Shown here piece by piece: positions 40,922 through 50,037 of a stretch of DNA of 64,000 nucleotides. Within the stretch, counting starts at the first letter, position 1, and every line of letters starts with the position of its first letter. Both the position numbers and the translations under genes were made by a program. This stretch comes from Microvirga sesbaniae (GTDB lineage Bacteria; Pseudomonadota; Alphaproteobacteria; Rhizobiales; Beijerinckiaceae): assembly GCF_025460805.1 (NCBI RefSeq), contig NZ_JAMXFJ010000007.1, positions 172,817 to 236,816 of the forward strand, written 5' to 3'. A model generated the notes under the pieces. The model was not told the DNA's origin and did no database searches. It saw nothing but the letters and a program-made list of their open reading frames with translations.

Positions 40922-41750
40922 AGGCCGCCCGGACCGTCCCCCGGCCGTAGCTCCGCTCCAGCCGGCGCACGGTGAAATGCCCGCGGGCCAGGGTCTGGAA
41001 ATGATCGATGAAGGCGGCGTTGACGGCCGCGCCGCCGATCGCCCCGATGACCGGCACCGCCTGGGCGGCGACCTTCTGCGACACGGCCACTCCGAACCGG
41101 GCTCCGATCTGGGTCAGCAGGCGCAGGATGGCCGAGGTGCTCTCGTCGACGACGCCGCGCCCGGCCATCTGCTGCAGGGCGCGGGTGACGGACTTCGCCA
41201 TGGCGGCCCGTACGGCGAAGTAGCCGGCTTCGTGCAGGTTGTCCGAGCCGGAATGTCCGCCCAGGGCGAAGACCTGGACGCAGGCCAAAGCCGTCTCGGG
41301 ATCCGCGAGGTCCTCGCCCTCGCTCTGGGCGATGCGGGCGATCGACCGCAGCATGATCGTGGTCGACACCGGAAGCTCCACCAGCACCGCCGAGATGCCG
41401 AGCGCCCCGCCCATGGCCCCGGACAGGACCGCCAGCGCCTTGTGGACGCGGGTCTCGGGATCCCTGCCCTCTTTGGGAATCGTCCTGAGCGCATAACGCA
41501 GGGCACGGGTGAGCGCCGTCTGGGTGGCCTTCGAGATCACGTCCGAGACCGGCACCGGAAGCGCCTGCCCGAGCAGTTCGACCGGCCGACCGGCCAGGGC
41601 CGAAAGCCGAGCCACGTAGCTCGGCCCCTCGAGGGCGAGCACGGCCTGCCGCAGCGCCTCGCGGTCCTCGTCCGAGAGGGCGATCTCCGGCGGCGCGGCG
41701 TGGTATGCGGTCGAGGGCGGCGGTGTCTGGGGTCGAAGGTCCTGGCTCAT
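40890..41750 (-). CDS. EcsC family protein
   Basis: 286 residues from the ATG at 41750 ([10 protein letters not shown]), with AGAGGGC upstream. The N-terminal 35 residues are Pro-rich. The rest matches the EcsC family: [38 protein letters not shown] and [18 protein letters not shown]. Function in most bacteria is unknown; the name comes from the third gene of the Bacillus ecs operon. It is coupled by overlap to the glycosylase gene and diverges from the extensin-like gene. Confidence 0.9.
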   Translation of the reverse strand: MSQDLRPQTPPPSTAYHAAPPEIALSDEDREALRQAVLALEGPSYVARLSALAGRPVELLGQALPVPVSDVISKATQTALTRALRYALRTIPKEGRDPETRVHKALAVLSGAMGGALGISAVLVELPVSTTIMLRSIARIAQSEGEDLADPETALACVQVFALGGHSGSDNLHEAGYFAVRAAMAKSVTRALQQMAGRGVVDESTSAILRLLTQIGARFGVAVSQKVAAQAVPVIGAIGGAAVNAAFIDHFQTLARGHFTVRRLERSYGRGTVRAAYDRIRAQEGL

Positions 41751-41838
41751 GCCCTCTAATTGGGGATTCCCGGCCGCTTCGAACAGCCCGCAACCCTTCG
41801 ACTCAGCTTGGCGTTGATCTGCGGGGCTGGAGGAGCCG

Positions 41839-42597
41839 ATGTCGATCAGATCTGCCGCGGCCGTCGTTTCCGTGCTGATGGCGCAAGTCGCCGCGGCGCA
41901 GCCCGTGCCGCCTCTGCCGCCCCCGAGGCCGATCGAGACGCCTTCTCCCGCGCCCGCTCCGGCGCCCCCTCCTGCACCACGGCCAGAGGCACCTCCGGCG
42001 CCGACTGCGGGCGGGCCGCCAGCCGTGCCGGCACCTGACGATTGCCTGGCCGGCCTCCAGGCGGCCGGGTTCGAGATCGAGCCTGCGGAGCCGCCCCAGG
42101 TCTCGAACGAGCTCTGCCGGATCGACACCCCGGTGCGGCTCAAGGCCGTGCCGGTTCCGACGAAGGCGGAGACAACCGTCCGGCTCGCCAATCAGCCGGT
42201 CCTGGCCTGCCGATTCGCCGGACCGTTCGGGCATTGGATCGGCGATCTCGTCGCCCCGCTCGTCGCCGGCATCAAGGGGAGCGACCTGAAGGCCGTCCAG
42301 ACCGGCCCCGGCTTCGAGTGTCGCAACCGGAACCGGGCCACCACGGGCAAGCTCTCGGCCCATGCGCAGGGGCTCGCGATCGACATCGCCGGCTTCGAGC
42401 TCGCCAACGGGATGACCCTGCGGATCAGGCCCGAACCCGACGCCGCGCCTGATCCGGCGCTCGCAGCCCTACGGACAGCAGCCTGCGGCTGGTTCACGAC
42501 GATCCTCGGCCCCGGCTCGGACGAGGCGCACCATGACCACCTGCACGTGGACATCGAGCAGCACGGATCGAGCGACCGTTACCGCATCTGCCAATAG
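41839..42597 (+). CDS. Extensin-like C-terminal domain protein, exported
   Basis: 252 residues. A signal peptide is visible (MSIRSAAAVVSVLMAQVAAA), then a Pro-rich linker (about 25-65). The extensin-like domain from about 68 has paired cysteines (DDCLAGL, ELCRID, LACRFAG, FECRNRN, AACGWF). The C-terminal conserved segment is AHHDHLHVDIEQHG (about 231-244), whose histidines resemble those of metal-dependent peptidases. Likely a periplasmic envelope protein; activity is not established. Confidence 0.92.
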   Translation: MSIRSAAAVVSVLMAQVAAAQPVPPLPPPRPIETPSPAPAPAPPPAPRPEAPPAPTAGGPPAVPAPDDCLAGLQAAGFEIEPAEPPQVSNELCRIDTPVRLKAVPVPTKAETTVRLANQPVLACRFAGPFGHWIGDLVAPLVAGIKGSDLKAVQTGPGFECRNRNRATTGKLSAHAQGLAIDIAGFELANGMTLRIRPEPDAAPDPALAALRTAACGWFTTILGPGSDEAHHDHLHVDIEQHGSSDRYRICQ

Positions 42598-42729
42598 GCG
42601 ACAGTCGCGGCTCGGATCGCCTGAACGTGAACGGAGATCTCGAGGGTTCTCCCCCTGGAGGTCCCGACACTGTGATATCCCGGCAATCCCGTGACCTCAC
42701 CCTGTCCACGAACGATCGCGAGCAGCGCC

Positions 42730-43398
42730 ATGACCCAGCACCTGAAGATCGACTTCGTCTCCGACGTGGCCTGCCCGTGGTGCGTGATCGGCCTGCGGGG
42801 GCTCGAGCAGGCGCTCGCCAATGCCGCGGACGCGGTGGCGGCCGACATCACCTTCCAGCCATTCGAACTCAATCCGGGAATGCTGCCTCCAGGGCAGAAC
42901 CTGGTCGAGCATATCATGGAGAAGTACGGCTCCACGGCCGAGCAGTCGGCCGCCAGTCGCGCGATGATCCGAGCGCGGGGCGCCGAGGTCGGCTTCCCGT
43001 TCAACATGACGGAGGAGAGCCGGATCTACAACACGTTCGATGCCCACCGCCTGCTCCACTGGGCGGGGATCGTCGGACGCCAGCGGGCGCTGAAGCACAC
43101 CCTGTTCAAGGCGAACTTCACCGATGGCGCGAACGTGTCGGACCATGGAGTTCTCGTGGATGCCGCCGTCACGGCCGGCCTCGACGGCGACGAGGCGCGC
43201 GAGATTCTGGCGTCGGGACGCTATGGGGAGCAGGTCCGCGGCGCCGAGCGGGAGTGGATCTCCCGCGGCATCCGCTCGGTGCCGGCCATCGTGATCAACG
43301 GAACTTGGCTGATCTCCGGCGGCCAGCCGGCCGGTGCCTTCGAGCAGGCCCTGCGCGGCATCGCCGCCGAGCTTGAGCGAGCCTCGACCGGCGCGTGA
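42730..43398 (+). CDS. DsbA-family (FrnE-like) oxidoreductase
   Basis: 222 residues from the ATG at 42730 (MTQHLKIDFV). It has a thioredoxin fold with an active-site CPWC motif (residues 15-18), a helical insertion, and the cis-Pro loop in SVPAIVING (about 183-191). No signal peptide is seen, so it is cytoplasmic, as is typical of the FrnE group (2-hydroxychromene-2-carboxylate isomerase-like thiol oxidoreductases). Stands alone between unrelated genes. Confidence 0.93.
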   Translation: MTQHLKIDFVSDVACPWCVIGLRGLEQALANAADAVAADITFQPFELNPGMLPPGQNLVEHIMEKYGSTAEQSAASRAMIRARGAEVGFPFNMTEESRIYNTFDAHRLLHWAGIVGRQRALKHTLFKANFTDGANVSDHGVLVDAAVTAGLDGDEAREILASGRYGEQVRGAEREWISRGIRSVPAIVINGTWLISGGQPAGAFEQALRGIAAELERASTGA

Positions 43399-43489
43399 CC
43401 ACGCGCGGGTTGCGGATGTCGCCGCGGCTTTGAGCCTCCGCGGGCCCTGTGGACAGGCTCAGTCCCGACGCCCATTCCGATGAAGGCGC

Positions 43490-44470
43490 TCACCAGCGCT
43501 GATGCACATGAGGACGGATCAGACGGTCGTAGATGCTCCTGGCGGCCTCCATCTGGCCCGCCGTCAATTCAGGCCATTCAGCCGCTCGCGCATTCGAGAC
43601 CGCCTGATCGGGATTGCGCGCCCCTGGAATCACCACCGACACCGCTTCGTTCATCAGGATCCACCGTAGCGCGAACTGCGCCATCGGCACGGTACCGGCC
43701 ACTGTCCGCAACTCCTCGACGGCCTTCAGGCCGACCTCGAAGGGGACGCCCGAGAACGTCTCGCCGACATCGAACGCCTCTCCGTGCCGGTTGAAGGCTC
43801 GATGATCATCCGCCGCGAACTGACTGCTGGCGCTCAACTTTCCCGTCAGCAGGCCGCTGGCGAGCGGCACCCGGGCGATCACCGCCACTTGGCGCTCCCG
43901 AGCCAGCCGGAAGAACAGCTCGGCCGGGCGCTGGCGGAACAGGTTGTAGATGATCTGCACGCTTGCGATCGGATATTCGAGCGCCTTGATGGCCTCCTCG
44001 ACCTTTTCGACGCTCACGCCGTAATGCCTGATCTTGCCTGCCTGGACCAACCGGTCGAGGGCCTCGAACACCTCCGGCCGGTAGTAGACTTCCGTGGGCG
44101 GGCAATGCAGCTGCACCAGGTCGAGCGCCTCGGTCTCCAGCCGTTCCAACGAACCTTCGACAAAGCGCGTGAGCGCGTCGGCCGTATAGGCATCCGCGAC
44201 ATGAGGGTTCAGCTGACGACCGGCCTTCGTCGCGACGATCACGTCATCCTGGCGTCTTTGCTTCAGAACGCGCGCGATCAACCGTTCGGACCGGCCGCCG
44301 CCATAGACGTCGGCCGTATCGATGAAGGTGACGCCGGCATCGAGGGCCGCCTGGAGGGCCGCTTCGGCATCCTGCTCGGAGACGTTGCCCCAGCTGCCGC
44401 CAATGGCCCAGGCGCCGAAGCCGATCTCTCCAACCCGCTGACCCGTCCTGCCAAATGAGCGCTTCTTCAT
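43490..44470 (-). CDS. Aldo/keto reductase
   Basis: 326 residues with a TIM barrel. Catalytic residues are visible: Asp and Tyr in FIDTADVYGGG (about 50-60), Lys in VATKAGRQ and His in LVQLHCPPTE (about 118-127). The NADPH-binding end is IPGARNPDQAVSNA. The next gene on the same strand, a dehydratase, is 448 bp upstream beyond a repeat cluster. A sugar or sugar-lactone oxidoreductase role within the nearby sugar-acid module is possible but not shown. Confidence 0.9.
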   Translation of the reverse strand: MKKRSFGRTGQRVGEIGFGAWAIGGSWGNVSEQDAEAALQAALDAGVTFIDTADVYGGGRSERLIARVLKQRRQDDVIVATKAGRQLNPHVADAYTADALTRFVEGSLERLETEALDLVQLHCPPTEVYYRPEVFEALDRLVQAGKIRHYGVSVEKVEEAIKALEYPIASVQIIYNLFRQRPAELFFRLARERQVAVIARVPLASGLLTGKLSASSQFAADDHRAFNRHGEAFDVGETFSGVPFEVGLKAVEELRTVAGTVPMAQFALRWILMNEAVSVVIPGARNPDQAVSNARAAEWPELTAGQMEAARSIYDRLIRPHVHQRW

Positions 44471-44507
44471 GAGGGTGATATCCTGGCTGATGGAAACGAG
44501 AAGGCCT

Positions 44508-44880
44508 ACAGCATCGGCCTCGAAAGTGAACCCACTTTCCGGGCCGATGCCGATTTTCTTGAGCAGCGCATCGTGCGGGTCACCAGCGTGGCCCGCTTTC
44601 GTCCGTCCGAGGCTCTAGGAGCAGTGAGGCTCATCGTCCGGGCCCCTGTCTTGATCGCTCGGACGGATGGCCACCTCTTCGTCATCACCGGGCCGTCCAA
44701 TCCACCACCACGTCATCACCGGGCTTGTCCCGGTGATCTCGATTGTTTGAGGCGCGGCGCTTTTCCGCATCGGGATGGCCGGCACAAGGCCGGCCATGAC
44801 GTGGGGAGGGTATCATCACCCGCTCACACCACCCTCTCACGTCATCACCGGGTCTGTCCCGGTGATCCCGGTCGCAAGGC
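44508..44880. repeat. Family A and B repeat cluster
   Basis: The 448-bp gap between the aldo/keto reductase and the dehydratase contains GCATCGGCCTCGAAAGTGAA with its partner half and a GCATCGTGCGGGTCACC half. It also holds several family B palindromes (CGTCATCACCGGGCTTGTCC near 44711; GGCCGGCACAAGGCCGGCC near 44776; another near 44840). No gene seen. Confidence 0.88.
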
Positions 44881-44918
44881 CGGCACGGGAGTGAGCTCGT
44901 ACGCGTTCGAGAATGGTG

Positions 44919-46625
44919 TCAGCAGAAGTCGAAGTCGCAGCCCTCGTCCGCCTGCAACACGGTCCTGAGATAGAGGCCCCAATATCCTCGCTTCTCTTCG
45001 GACAGGTGACGCGGCGGCTGCCATTCCTGAGCGCGGCGCGCGAGCTCGTCTTCATCCACGAGAAGCTCGAGGCGCCGCTCGGGCACATCCAGTCGGATCA
45101 GGTCTCCGCTGCGCACGAGGCCTAGCGGGCCGCCGGTCGCGGATTCGGGCGCGACGTGGAGCACGATCGTCCCGAAGGCGGTGCCGCTCATGCGCGCGTC
45201 TGAGATCCGGACCATGTCCGTCACGCCCGCCTGGGCGAGCTTCTTCGGGATCGGCAGATAGCCGGCCTCGGGCATCCCGGGGGCTCCTTTCGGGCCTGCA
45301 TTGCGCAGGACGAGAACGTCGTCCGCCGACACGTCGAGCTCCGGATCGTCGATACGGGCGACGAGATCCTCCACCGACTCGAACACGACCGCGCGGCCGG
45401 TATGCCGCAGAAGCTCGGGCGATGCCGCCGAGTGCTTGATCACCGCCCCGAGAGGCGCGAGATTTCCGCGTAGGACAGCCATGGCACCGGCCCGTTTGAG
45501 AGGATTGTCCAGGCTCCGGATGATCGTCTGACCGGGCACGTCCTCGGCGCGGTCGGCGATGGCCCCGATGGTCGCGCCGGTGACCGTGACGGCCTCCAGA
45601 TCGAGGTGATCGCGCAGTTCCTGCAACAGGCGGGGAACACCGCCGGCCCAGTGGAAATGCTCCATGTACTTGGCACCCGAGGGTTTCAGGTCGACGAGCA
45701 CGGGAACCTCGCGCCCGATCTGATCGAACTCGTCCAGGTCGATCTTGATGCCGCGCCGGCGGGCGATCGCCGCCAGATGCACCAACCCGTTGGTCGAACC
45801 GCCGATGGCCTGCAGCACCACCATGGCGTTGCGGAACGCCGCCTCGGTCAGGAGCTCGCTGGGTCGTATCCCGCCCTGCGCCAACGCGACCGCCTGGCGG
45901 CCGCTCGCCTCGGCGGCACGGATCCGGTCGGCATGGGTGGCCGGAATCGAGCCGGTCCCCGGCAGGGCGATGCCGAGCGCCTCGACGAGGCAGCCCATGG
46001 TGCTTGCGGTGCCCATGACCATGCACGTCCCCTGGGTCGGGGCCAGACGGCCGCTGACGACCTCCACCTCGTCCTGGTCCATGAGTCCGGCCCGGTGCTG
46101 CCCCCAGAGGCGGCGGCAATCGGTGCAGGCCCCCAGCATCTCGCCCTTGTGATAGCCGACCAGCATCGGACCCGTGATCAGTTGGATCGCCGGGACGTCG
46201 GCGCTCGCGGCCGCCATGAGCTGCGCCGGCACGGTCTTGTCGCAGCCTCCGATCAGCACGACCGCATCCATCGGCTGGGCTCGGATCATCTCCTCCGTGT
46301 CCATGGCCATGAGGTTGCGCAGGAACATGCTGGTCGGGCTGGCGAAGGATTCGTGGATGGAGATCGTCGGGAACTCCATCGGCAGTCCGCCGGCCAGCAT
46401 GACGCCCCGTTTCACCGCCTCGATCAGGCGAGGCACGTTCCCGTGGCAGGGATTGAAGTCACTGAAGGTATTCGTGATTCCGACGATGGGACGTTCCAGC
46501 GCATCGTCGGAGAAGCCAGCCGCTTTGATGAAGGCCTTGCGCAGGAACAAGGAGAAGCCGGGATCGCCATAGCTGGTGAGACTGCGCCGCAGGCCGAAGG
46601 CGGAAGGCTTGGGATCATTGCTCAT
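44919..46625 (-). CDS. IlvD/Edd family dehydratase (sugar-acid type)
   Basis: 568 residues. Cluster-ligating cysteines are visible in FNPCHGNVPRL (about 59), IGGCDKTVPAQL (about 127) and STMGCLVEALG (about 200), matching the [2Fe-2S] pentonate dehydratases. The overall pattern is closer to L-arabinonate/D-xylonate dehydratases than to IlvD proper, and the gene neighbours (GntR regulator, HpaI aldolase) support sugar-acid breakdown. It dehydrates an aldonate to a 2-keto-3-deoxy acid. The specific substrate is inference. Divergent from the GntR gene across 66 bp. Confidence 0.9.
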   Translation of the reverse strand: MSNDPKPSAFGLRRSLTSYGDPGFSLFLRKAFIKAAGFSDDALERPIVGITNTFSDFNPCHGNVPRLIEAVKRGVMLAGGLPMEFPTISIHESFASPTSMFLRNLMAMDTEEMIRAQPMDAVVLIGGCDKTVPAQLMAAASADVPAIQLITGPMLVGYHKGEMLGACTDCRRLWGQHRAGLMDQDEVEVVSGRLAPTQGTCMVMGTASTMGCLVEALGIALPGTGSIPATHADRIRAAEASGRQAVALAQGGIRPSELLTEAAFRNAMVVLQAIGGSTNGLVHLAAIARRRGIKIDLDEFDQIGREVPVLVDLKPSGAKYMEHFHWAGGVPRLLQELRDHLDLEAVTVTGATIGAIADRAEDVPGQTIIRSLDNPLKRAGAMAVLRGNLAPLGAVIKHSAASPELLRHTGRAVVFESVEDLVARIDDPELDVSADDVLVLRNAGPKGAPGMPEAGYLPIPKKLAQAGVTDMVRISDARMSGTAFGTIVLHVAPESATGGPLGLVRSGDLIRLDVPERRLELLVDEDELARRAQEWQPPRHLSEEKRGYWGLYLRTVLQADEGCDFDFC

Positions 46626-46653
46626 GACGAGAGATCATTGACGTGCTAACAAG

Positions 46654-46665
46654 ATTGTCAACAAT
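46654..46665. promoter_or_regulatory. Candidate GntR operator in the divergent promoter region
   Basis: ATTGTCAACAAT is an inverted repeat (ATTGT-CA-ACAAT) in the 66-bp gap between the dehydratase and GntR starts. Wider AACAA...TGTT symmetry surrounds it (46648-46671). FCD-type GntR proteins bind short palindromes of this kind; binding here is inferred. Confidence 0.6.
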
Positions 46666-46691
46666 AATGTTGAGGCGAAAGCGAGGGCCGT

Positions 46692-47369
46692 ATGGATGGT
46701 GGGGAACGTCGGGCATCGACCGATCGCGTGAGACTGGTCGCCAATGCCCTCGAGGAGGAAATCGTCCTCGGGTGGCTGCAACCGCGGGAGAGACTGATCG
46801 AGGAGGACATCGCGACTCGTTTCGACGTCAAGCGGCATGTGGTGCGCGAGGCGATCGCCGAACTCGAACGCATGGGGTTGGTCGAGCGCGTTCAGAACAA
46901 GGGCGCGACAGTGCGCATGCTGAGCCCGACCGATGTCCGCCAGATCTATTTCGTCCGGGAGGCCTTGGAGACCCTGGCGGCACGGGAGATCCCGCTGCCA
47001 CCCCGGCCGGAGACGATCGCGACCCTGGTCGAAATCCACCAGCAGCATTCGGCCGCTGTCGAGCGCGGCGATGCCCGGGCTGCCTTCAGGGCGAACATGG
47101 CCTTCCACACTGCGCTCTTCGGAGCCTGTGGCAATCCGCACCTGATCGAAGCGATCCGGACCCTCGCGCAGAAGGCTCACGGAGTGCGCTCCTACACGGC
47201 GGCGAATCCCATGCTCCTCGCCAGGGCCAGGGACGACCATCGAGCGATGATCGAGGCTCTCGAAGCGTCCGATCGGGAAAGGCTGGTCGAGCTTTGCCAG
47301 GACCACCTCAGGCCGTCCCGGGAAGCGTACCTTGCCGCCCTCGAGCAACGCTTCGGCAGGACTGGATGA
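46692..47369 (+). CDS. GntR-family transcriptional regulator (FCD domain)
   Basis: 225 residues. An N-terminal winged helix (about 10-75) contains LIEEDIATRFDVKRHVVREA and the turn GLVERVQNKGATVR. The FadR C-terminal ligand domain (about 80-215) has the metal-binding histidines of the FCD type (e.g. ANMAFHTALFGACGN and RDDHRAMIEALE). It probably controls the divergent dehydratase gene and perhaps the HpaI aldolase downstream in response to a sugar acid. Confidence 0.93.
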   Translation: MDGGERRASTDRVRLVANALEEEIVLGWLQPRERLIEEDIATRFDVKRHVVREAIAELERMGLVERVQNKGATVRMLSPTDVRQIYFVREALETLAAREIPLPPRPETIATLVEIHQQHSAAVERGDARAAFRANMAFHTALFGACGNPHLIEAIRTLAQKAHGVRSYTAANPMLLARARDDHRAMIEALEASDRERLVELCQDHLRPSREAYLAALEQRFGRTG

Positions 47370-47511
47370 TGCTCACGATCGATGAGACCACACCGTGATG
47401 ATGAGGCTCGTCAGAGCGCGAGCGCATCAGGCGTCAGGTGCAGTCGCTTCTGCACGCCGGGCGATGCGCCGCATTCGGTCAGGAATCCCGGCTTTGCCCC
47501 GAGAAGCGGCC

Positions 47512-47565
47512 GTCCTGGGCCCATGTCCCGTCCTGGGCCCATGTCCCGTCCTGGGCCCATGTCCC
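47512..47565 (+). repeat. Three exact 18-bp tandem repeats
   Basis: GTCCTGGGCCCATGTCCC occurs at 47512-47529, 47530-47547 and 47548-47565, in the 248-bp gap between the GntR gene and the aldolase gene. Because 18 is a multiple of three, frames through it stay open. Each unit contains GGGCCC. Confidence 0.96.
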
Positions 47566-47617
47566 GTCTCGCGACGAAAATGACCGAAACAATGATCCAA
47601 CACAAGGGTGATCAACG

Positions 47618-48415
47618 ATGGACCTTCAGCGCAACGCCTTCAAAGCCGCCCTCAAGGCGGAGAAGCTGCAGATCGGCCTCTGGAGCAGCCTCTGCAGCAA
47701 CATCGTGGCGGAGATCATCGCCCAGAGCGGCTTCGACTGGATTCTTCTCGACATGGAGCATTCCCCGAACGAAGTTCCGGGGATCCTGAGCCAGCTTCAG
47801 GCCCTCGCCGGCGGAACCGCGACACCCATCGTGCGTCCGGCCTGGAACGATCCCGTCCTCATCAAACGTCTCCTCGATATCGGGGCACCGGCGGTTCTGA
47901 TCCCGTTTGTTCAGAACGCCCAGGAGGCGGAGCAGGCCGTCGCGGCCTGTCGCTATCCTCCGGCGGGCATCCGCGGCATCACGTCGGTGAGCCGTCCGAG
48001 CGGCTACGGACGCCTGCCGGCCTACCTCAAGCAGGCCGACCAGGAGACGTGCGTCCTGGTGCAGATCGAGACCTCGCAGGCTCTTGGAGAGCTGGAGGCC
48101 ATCGCCGGAGTCGAGGGTGTGGACGGCGTATTCATCGGACCGGCGGATCTGTCCGCATCCCTGGGCCATATCGGAAACCCTCAGCACCCCGAGGTACAGG
48201 CCGCCATTCGCGATGCCGTTCGGCGGCTTCGGGTCGTCGGGAAGCCGGCCGGCATTCTTGCCCCGCGCGAGGCGGATGCCCGGCGCTACATTGAATGGGG
48301 CTATCGGTTCGTTGCCGTCGGGTCCGATCTGGGGCTTCTGGTCAAGGGCGCCGACGACCTAGCGCAGAGCTTCCGATCGCAGCCCTCGGAGAGCACTCCG
48401 TCAGATGGCCGATGA
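47618..48415 (+). CDS. HpcH/HpaI family class II aldolase
   Basis: 265 residues. Family motifs are WILLDMEHSPNE (about 41-52), IVRPAWNDP (about 70-78, Arg and Trp of the active site), the metal-binding Glu in VQIETSQALGEL and the Asp in FIGPADLSASLGH (about 172-184). It cleaves 2-keto-3-deoxy acids to pyruvate (or a related oxoacid) and an aldehyde using a divalent metal. Proximity to the dehydratase and GntR gene supports a dehydration-then-aldol-cleavage sugar-acid route. The aldehyde product is unknown. Confidence 0.92.
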   Translation: MDLQRNAFKAALKAEKLQIGLWSSLCSNIVAEIIAQSGFDWILLDMEHSPNEVPGILSQLQALAGGTATPIVRPAWNDPVLIKRLLDIGAPAVLIPFVQNAQEAEQAVAACRYPPAGIRGITSVSRPSGYGRLPAYLKQADQETCVLVQIETSQALGELEAIAGVEGVDGVFIGPADLSASLGHIGNPQHPEVQAAIRDAVRRLRVVGKPAGILAPREADARRYIEWGYRFVAVGSDLGLLVKGADDLAQSFRSQPSESTPSDGR

Positions 48416-48477
48416 GAGCCCGATTGGCGCCGGTCTGATGAAAATGTCCGGCCCTCAGTACGGCGCCGCCATGCATC

Positions 48478-48605
48478 GAGCGCATCCTGCGGACCCAGAG
48501 GGCCGCGTCGACGATGCGCCAGCCACGAGTGAAGCATCGTGCGAAAAAGTGGACCCGGTTTTTCGCGTCGAACGATGCGCCAGCCCGGAGTGGAGCATAG
48601 GGGCC
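48478..48605. repeat. Family A repeats
   Basis: Element ends GAGCGCATCCTGCGG, AGCATCGTGCGAAAAAGTGG with ACCCGGTTTTTCGCG, and CGAACGATGCGCC lie in the 346-bp gap between the aldolase and ChaC genes. The rest of the gap (to 48761) shows nothing recognisable. Confidence 0.8.
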
Positions 48606-48761
48606 AAAAATTGTTTTAAAGTTTTGGGGCCCTGGTTGGGGCATGAACATACGGTAGCCTCAAACCTCCATAAAACCGATTGTCTCGGATCGAGGGCAAG
48701 TGGATCCTCGTCCGGGTGCGAATGGCTCGCGGCCCGTCCGGCCGCGGAGGCGGAGACCGGG

Positions 48762-49457
48762 ATGGAAGGATCGATCGGGAAGAACAAGCATCCCCTGACC
48801 CGGGAGGCTCTGCGGAACGGCTTCGTCGGCGAGATGATCGCACGTTCGGGAACCAACCTTCGGGTGCTCGGCGACGAGGAGCGGCGCCGATCCCTGGAGG
48901 AGACGCTCGCTGCCCAACCCAATCCTGGCGAGGATGTCTGGCTGTTCGGCTATGGTTCCCTGATCTGGAACCCGGCCTTCCATTATGCCGAGCGTCAACC
49001 CGTGCTGATCCGGGGGTGGCACCGCCAGTTCTGCCTGGCCACGCCCATCGGGCGCGGGACGCCGGAGCGCCCCGGCCTGGTTCTGGGACTGGATCGAGGA
49101 GGCTCCTGCAGAGGTGTGGCTTTTCGCATCCCGCGCTCCGAGGCGGAGACGGAACTCGAACTGGTCTGGCGGCGCGAGATGGTGACAGGAGCGTATGTGC
49201 CGCGCTGGGTCACGCTGACCAGCCCGGATCTGCCCCACGGCGCTGCCGGCATCGCCTTCACCATCAACCGGGCAGCGCCGAACTATGTGCGTCCGGTCTC
49301 GGAGGCCGACACGGCCCGGGTGATCGCCACCGCTCACGGGGCCCTCGGCTCATGCCGGGATTACCTCTTCGACACGATCCGTGGCCTCGAGGGGTTTCAA
49401 ATCCACGACCACCACCTCGAAAGGCTTGCGCGGCTGGTGCACGAATACCGGGACTGA
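48762..49457 (+). CDS. Gamma-glutamylcyclotransferase, ChaC-like
   Basis: 231 residues from the ATG at 48762. The N-terminal 60 residues are an extension. The catalytic domain begins with the substrate-binding VWLFGYGSLIWNP (about 64-76). A probable general-base Glu is in WRREMVTGAYVPRW. ChaC enzymes release 5-oxoproline from gamma-glutamyl peptides such as glutathione. No operon partner: it lies between two repeat clusters. Confidence 0.93.
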   Translation: MEGSIGKNKHPLTREALRNGFVGEMIARSGTNLRVLGDEERRRSLEETLAAQPNPGEDVWLFGYGSLIWNPAFHYAERQPVLIRGWHRQFCLATPIGRGTPERPGLVLGLDRGGSCRGVAFRIPRSEAETELELVWRREMVTGAYVPRWVTLTSPDLPHGAAGIAFTINRAAPNYVRPVSEADTARVIATAHGALGSCRDYLFDTIRGLEGFQIHDHHLERLARLVHEYRD

Positions 49458-49474
49458 GCGATCGGAGGCCTTGA

Positions 49475-50000
49475 GCATCGCACGTGAAAGGTGGACTCGC
49501 CTTCGGGATCCGATGCTCACATCCTGAAGCGGCGCATCGTTCGGGGCGGACCCGCAGGACCGCGCGAGGCGCTCGGCGGTCTGCCGATCGCGCTCACCGG
49601 GACAAGCCCGGCCATGACGTGCGAGGGTGACCATCGCCTTGGCGCCCCCCTTCCCACGCCCCACCCACGTCATGGCCGGCCTTGTGCCGGCCATCCCGAT
49701 CCGGTGAAACGCCGCGCCACAGACAAGCGGGATCACCGGGACGAGAGCATCGGACGGAAAAGTGGATCCGGTTTTCCGTTCTGACCGATGCCCTCATTCA
49801 AGAAGAAAGCATCGGATGGATCCCAAAAGTGCAAGTCCACTTTTGGGTCCGATGCTTGAACCCGGTGATGACGTGGTGGGTGGGATGGGCCGGTGCGAGC
49901 ACCCTCCCACGATCACTCCCCCGTCATGGCCGGGCCTGTCCCGGCCATCCCGATTGTCCGATGCTCCCATCTTGAAGCGGCGCATCGTTCGGGACAGGGC
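49475..50000. repeat. Dense family A/B repeat cluster left of repA
   Basis: Continuous mosaic of elements: GAGCATCGCACGTGAAAGG near 49472, family B units near 49595, 49669, 49732, 49865 and 49921 (e.g. GTCATGGCCGGCCTTGTGCC), and a compound family A element at 49744-49856. The segment 49776-49844 recurs at 51992-52060 with one mismatch. Confidence 0.9.
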
Positions 50001-50037
50001 CGCGCGAGGCGCTGGGTCGCCCTGCTTTTCGGGTCTA

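Noticed and set aside
47512..47565. Possible CRISPR array
   Set aside because: The 18-bp units are contiguous with no spacers, and there are no cas genes.
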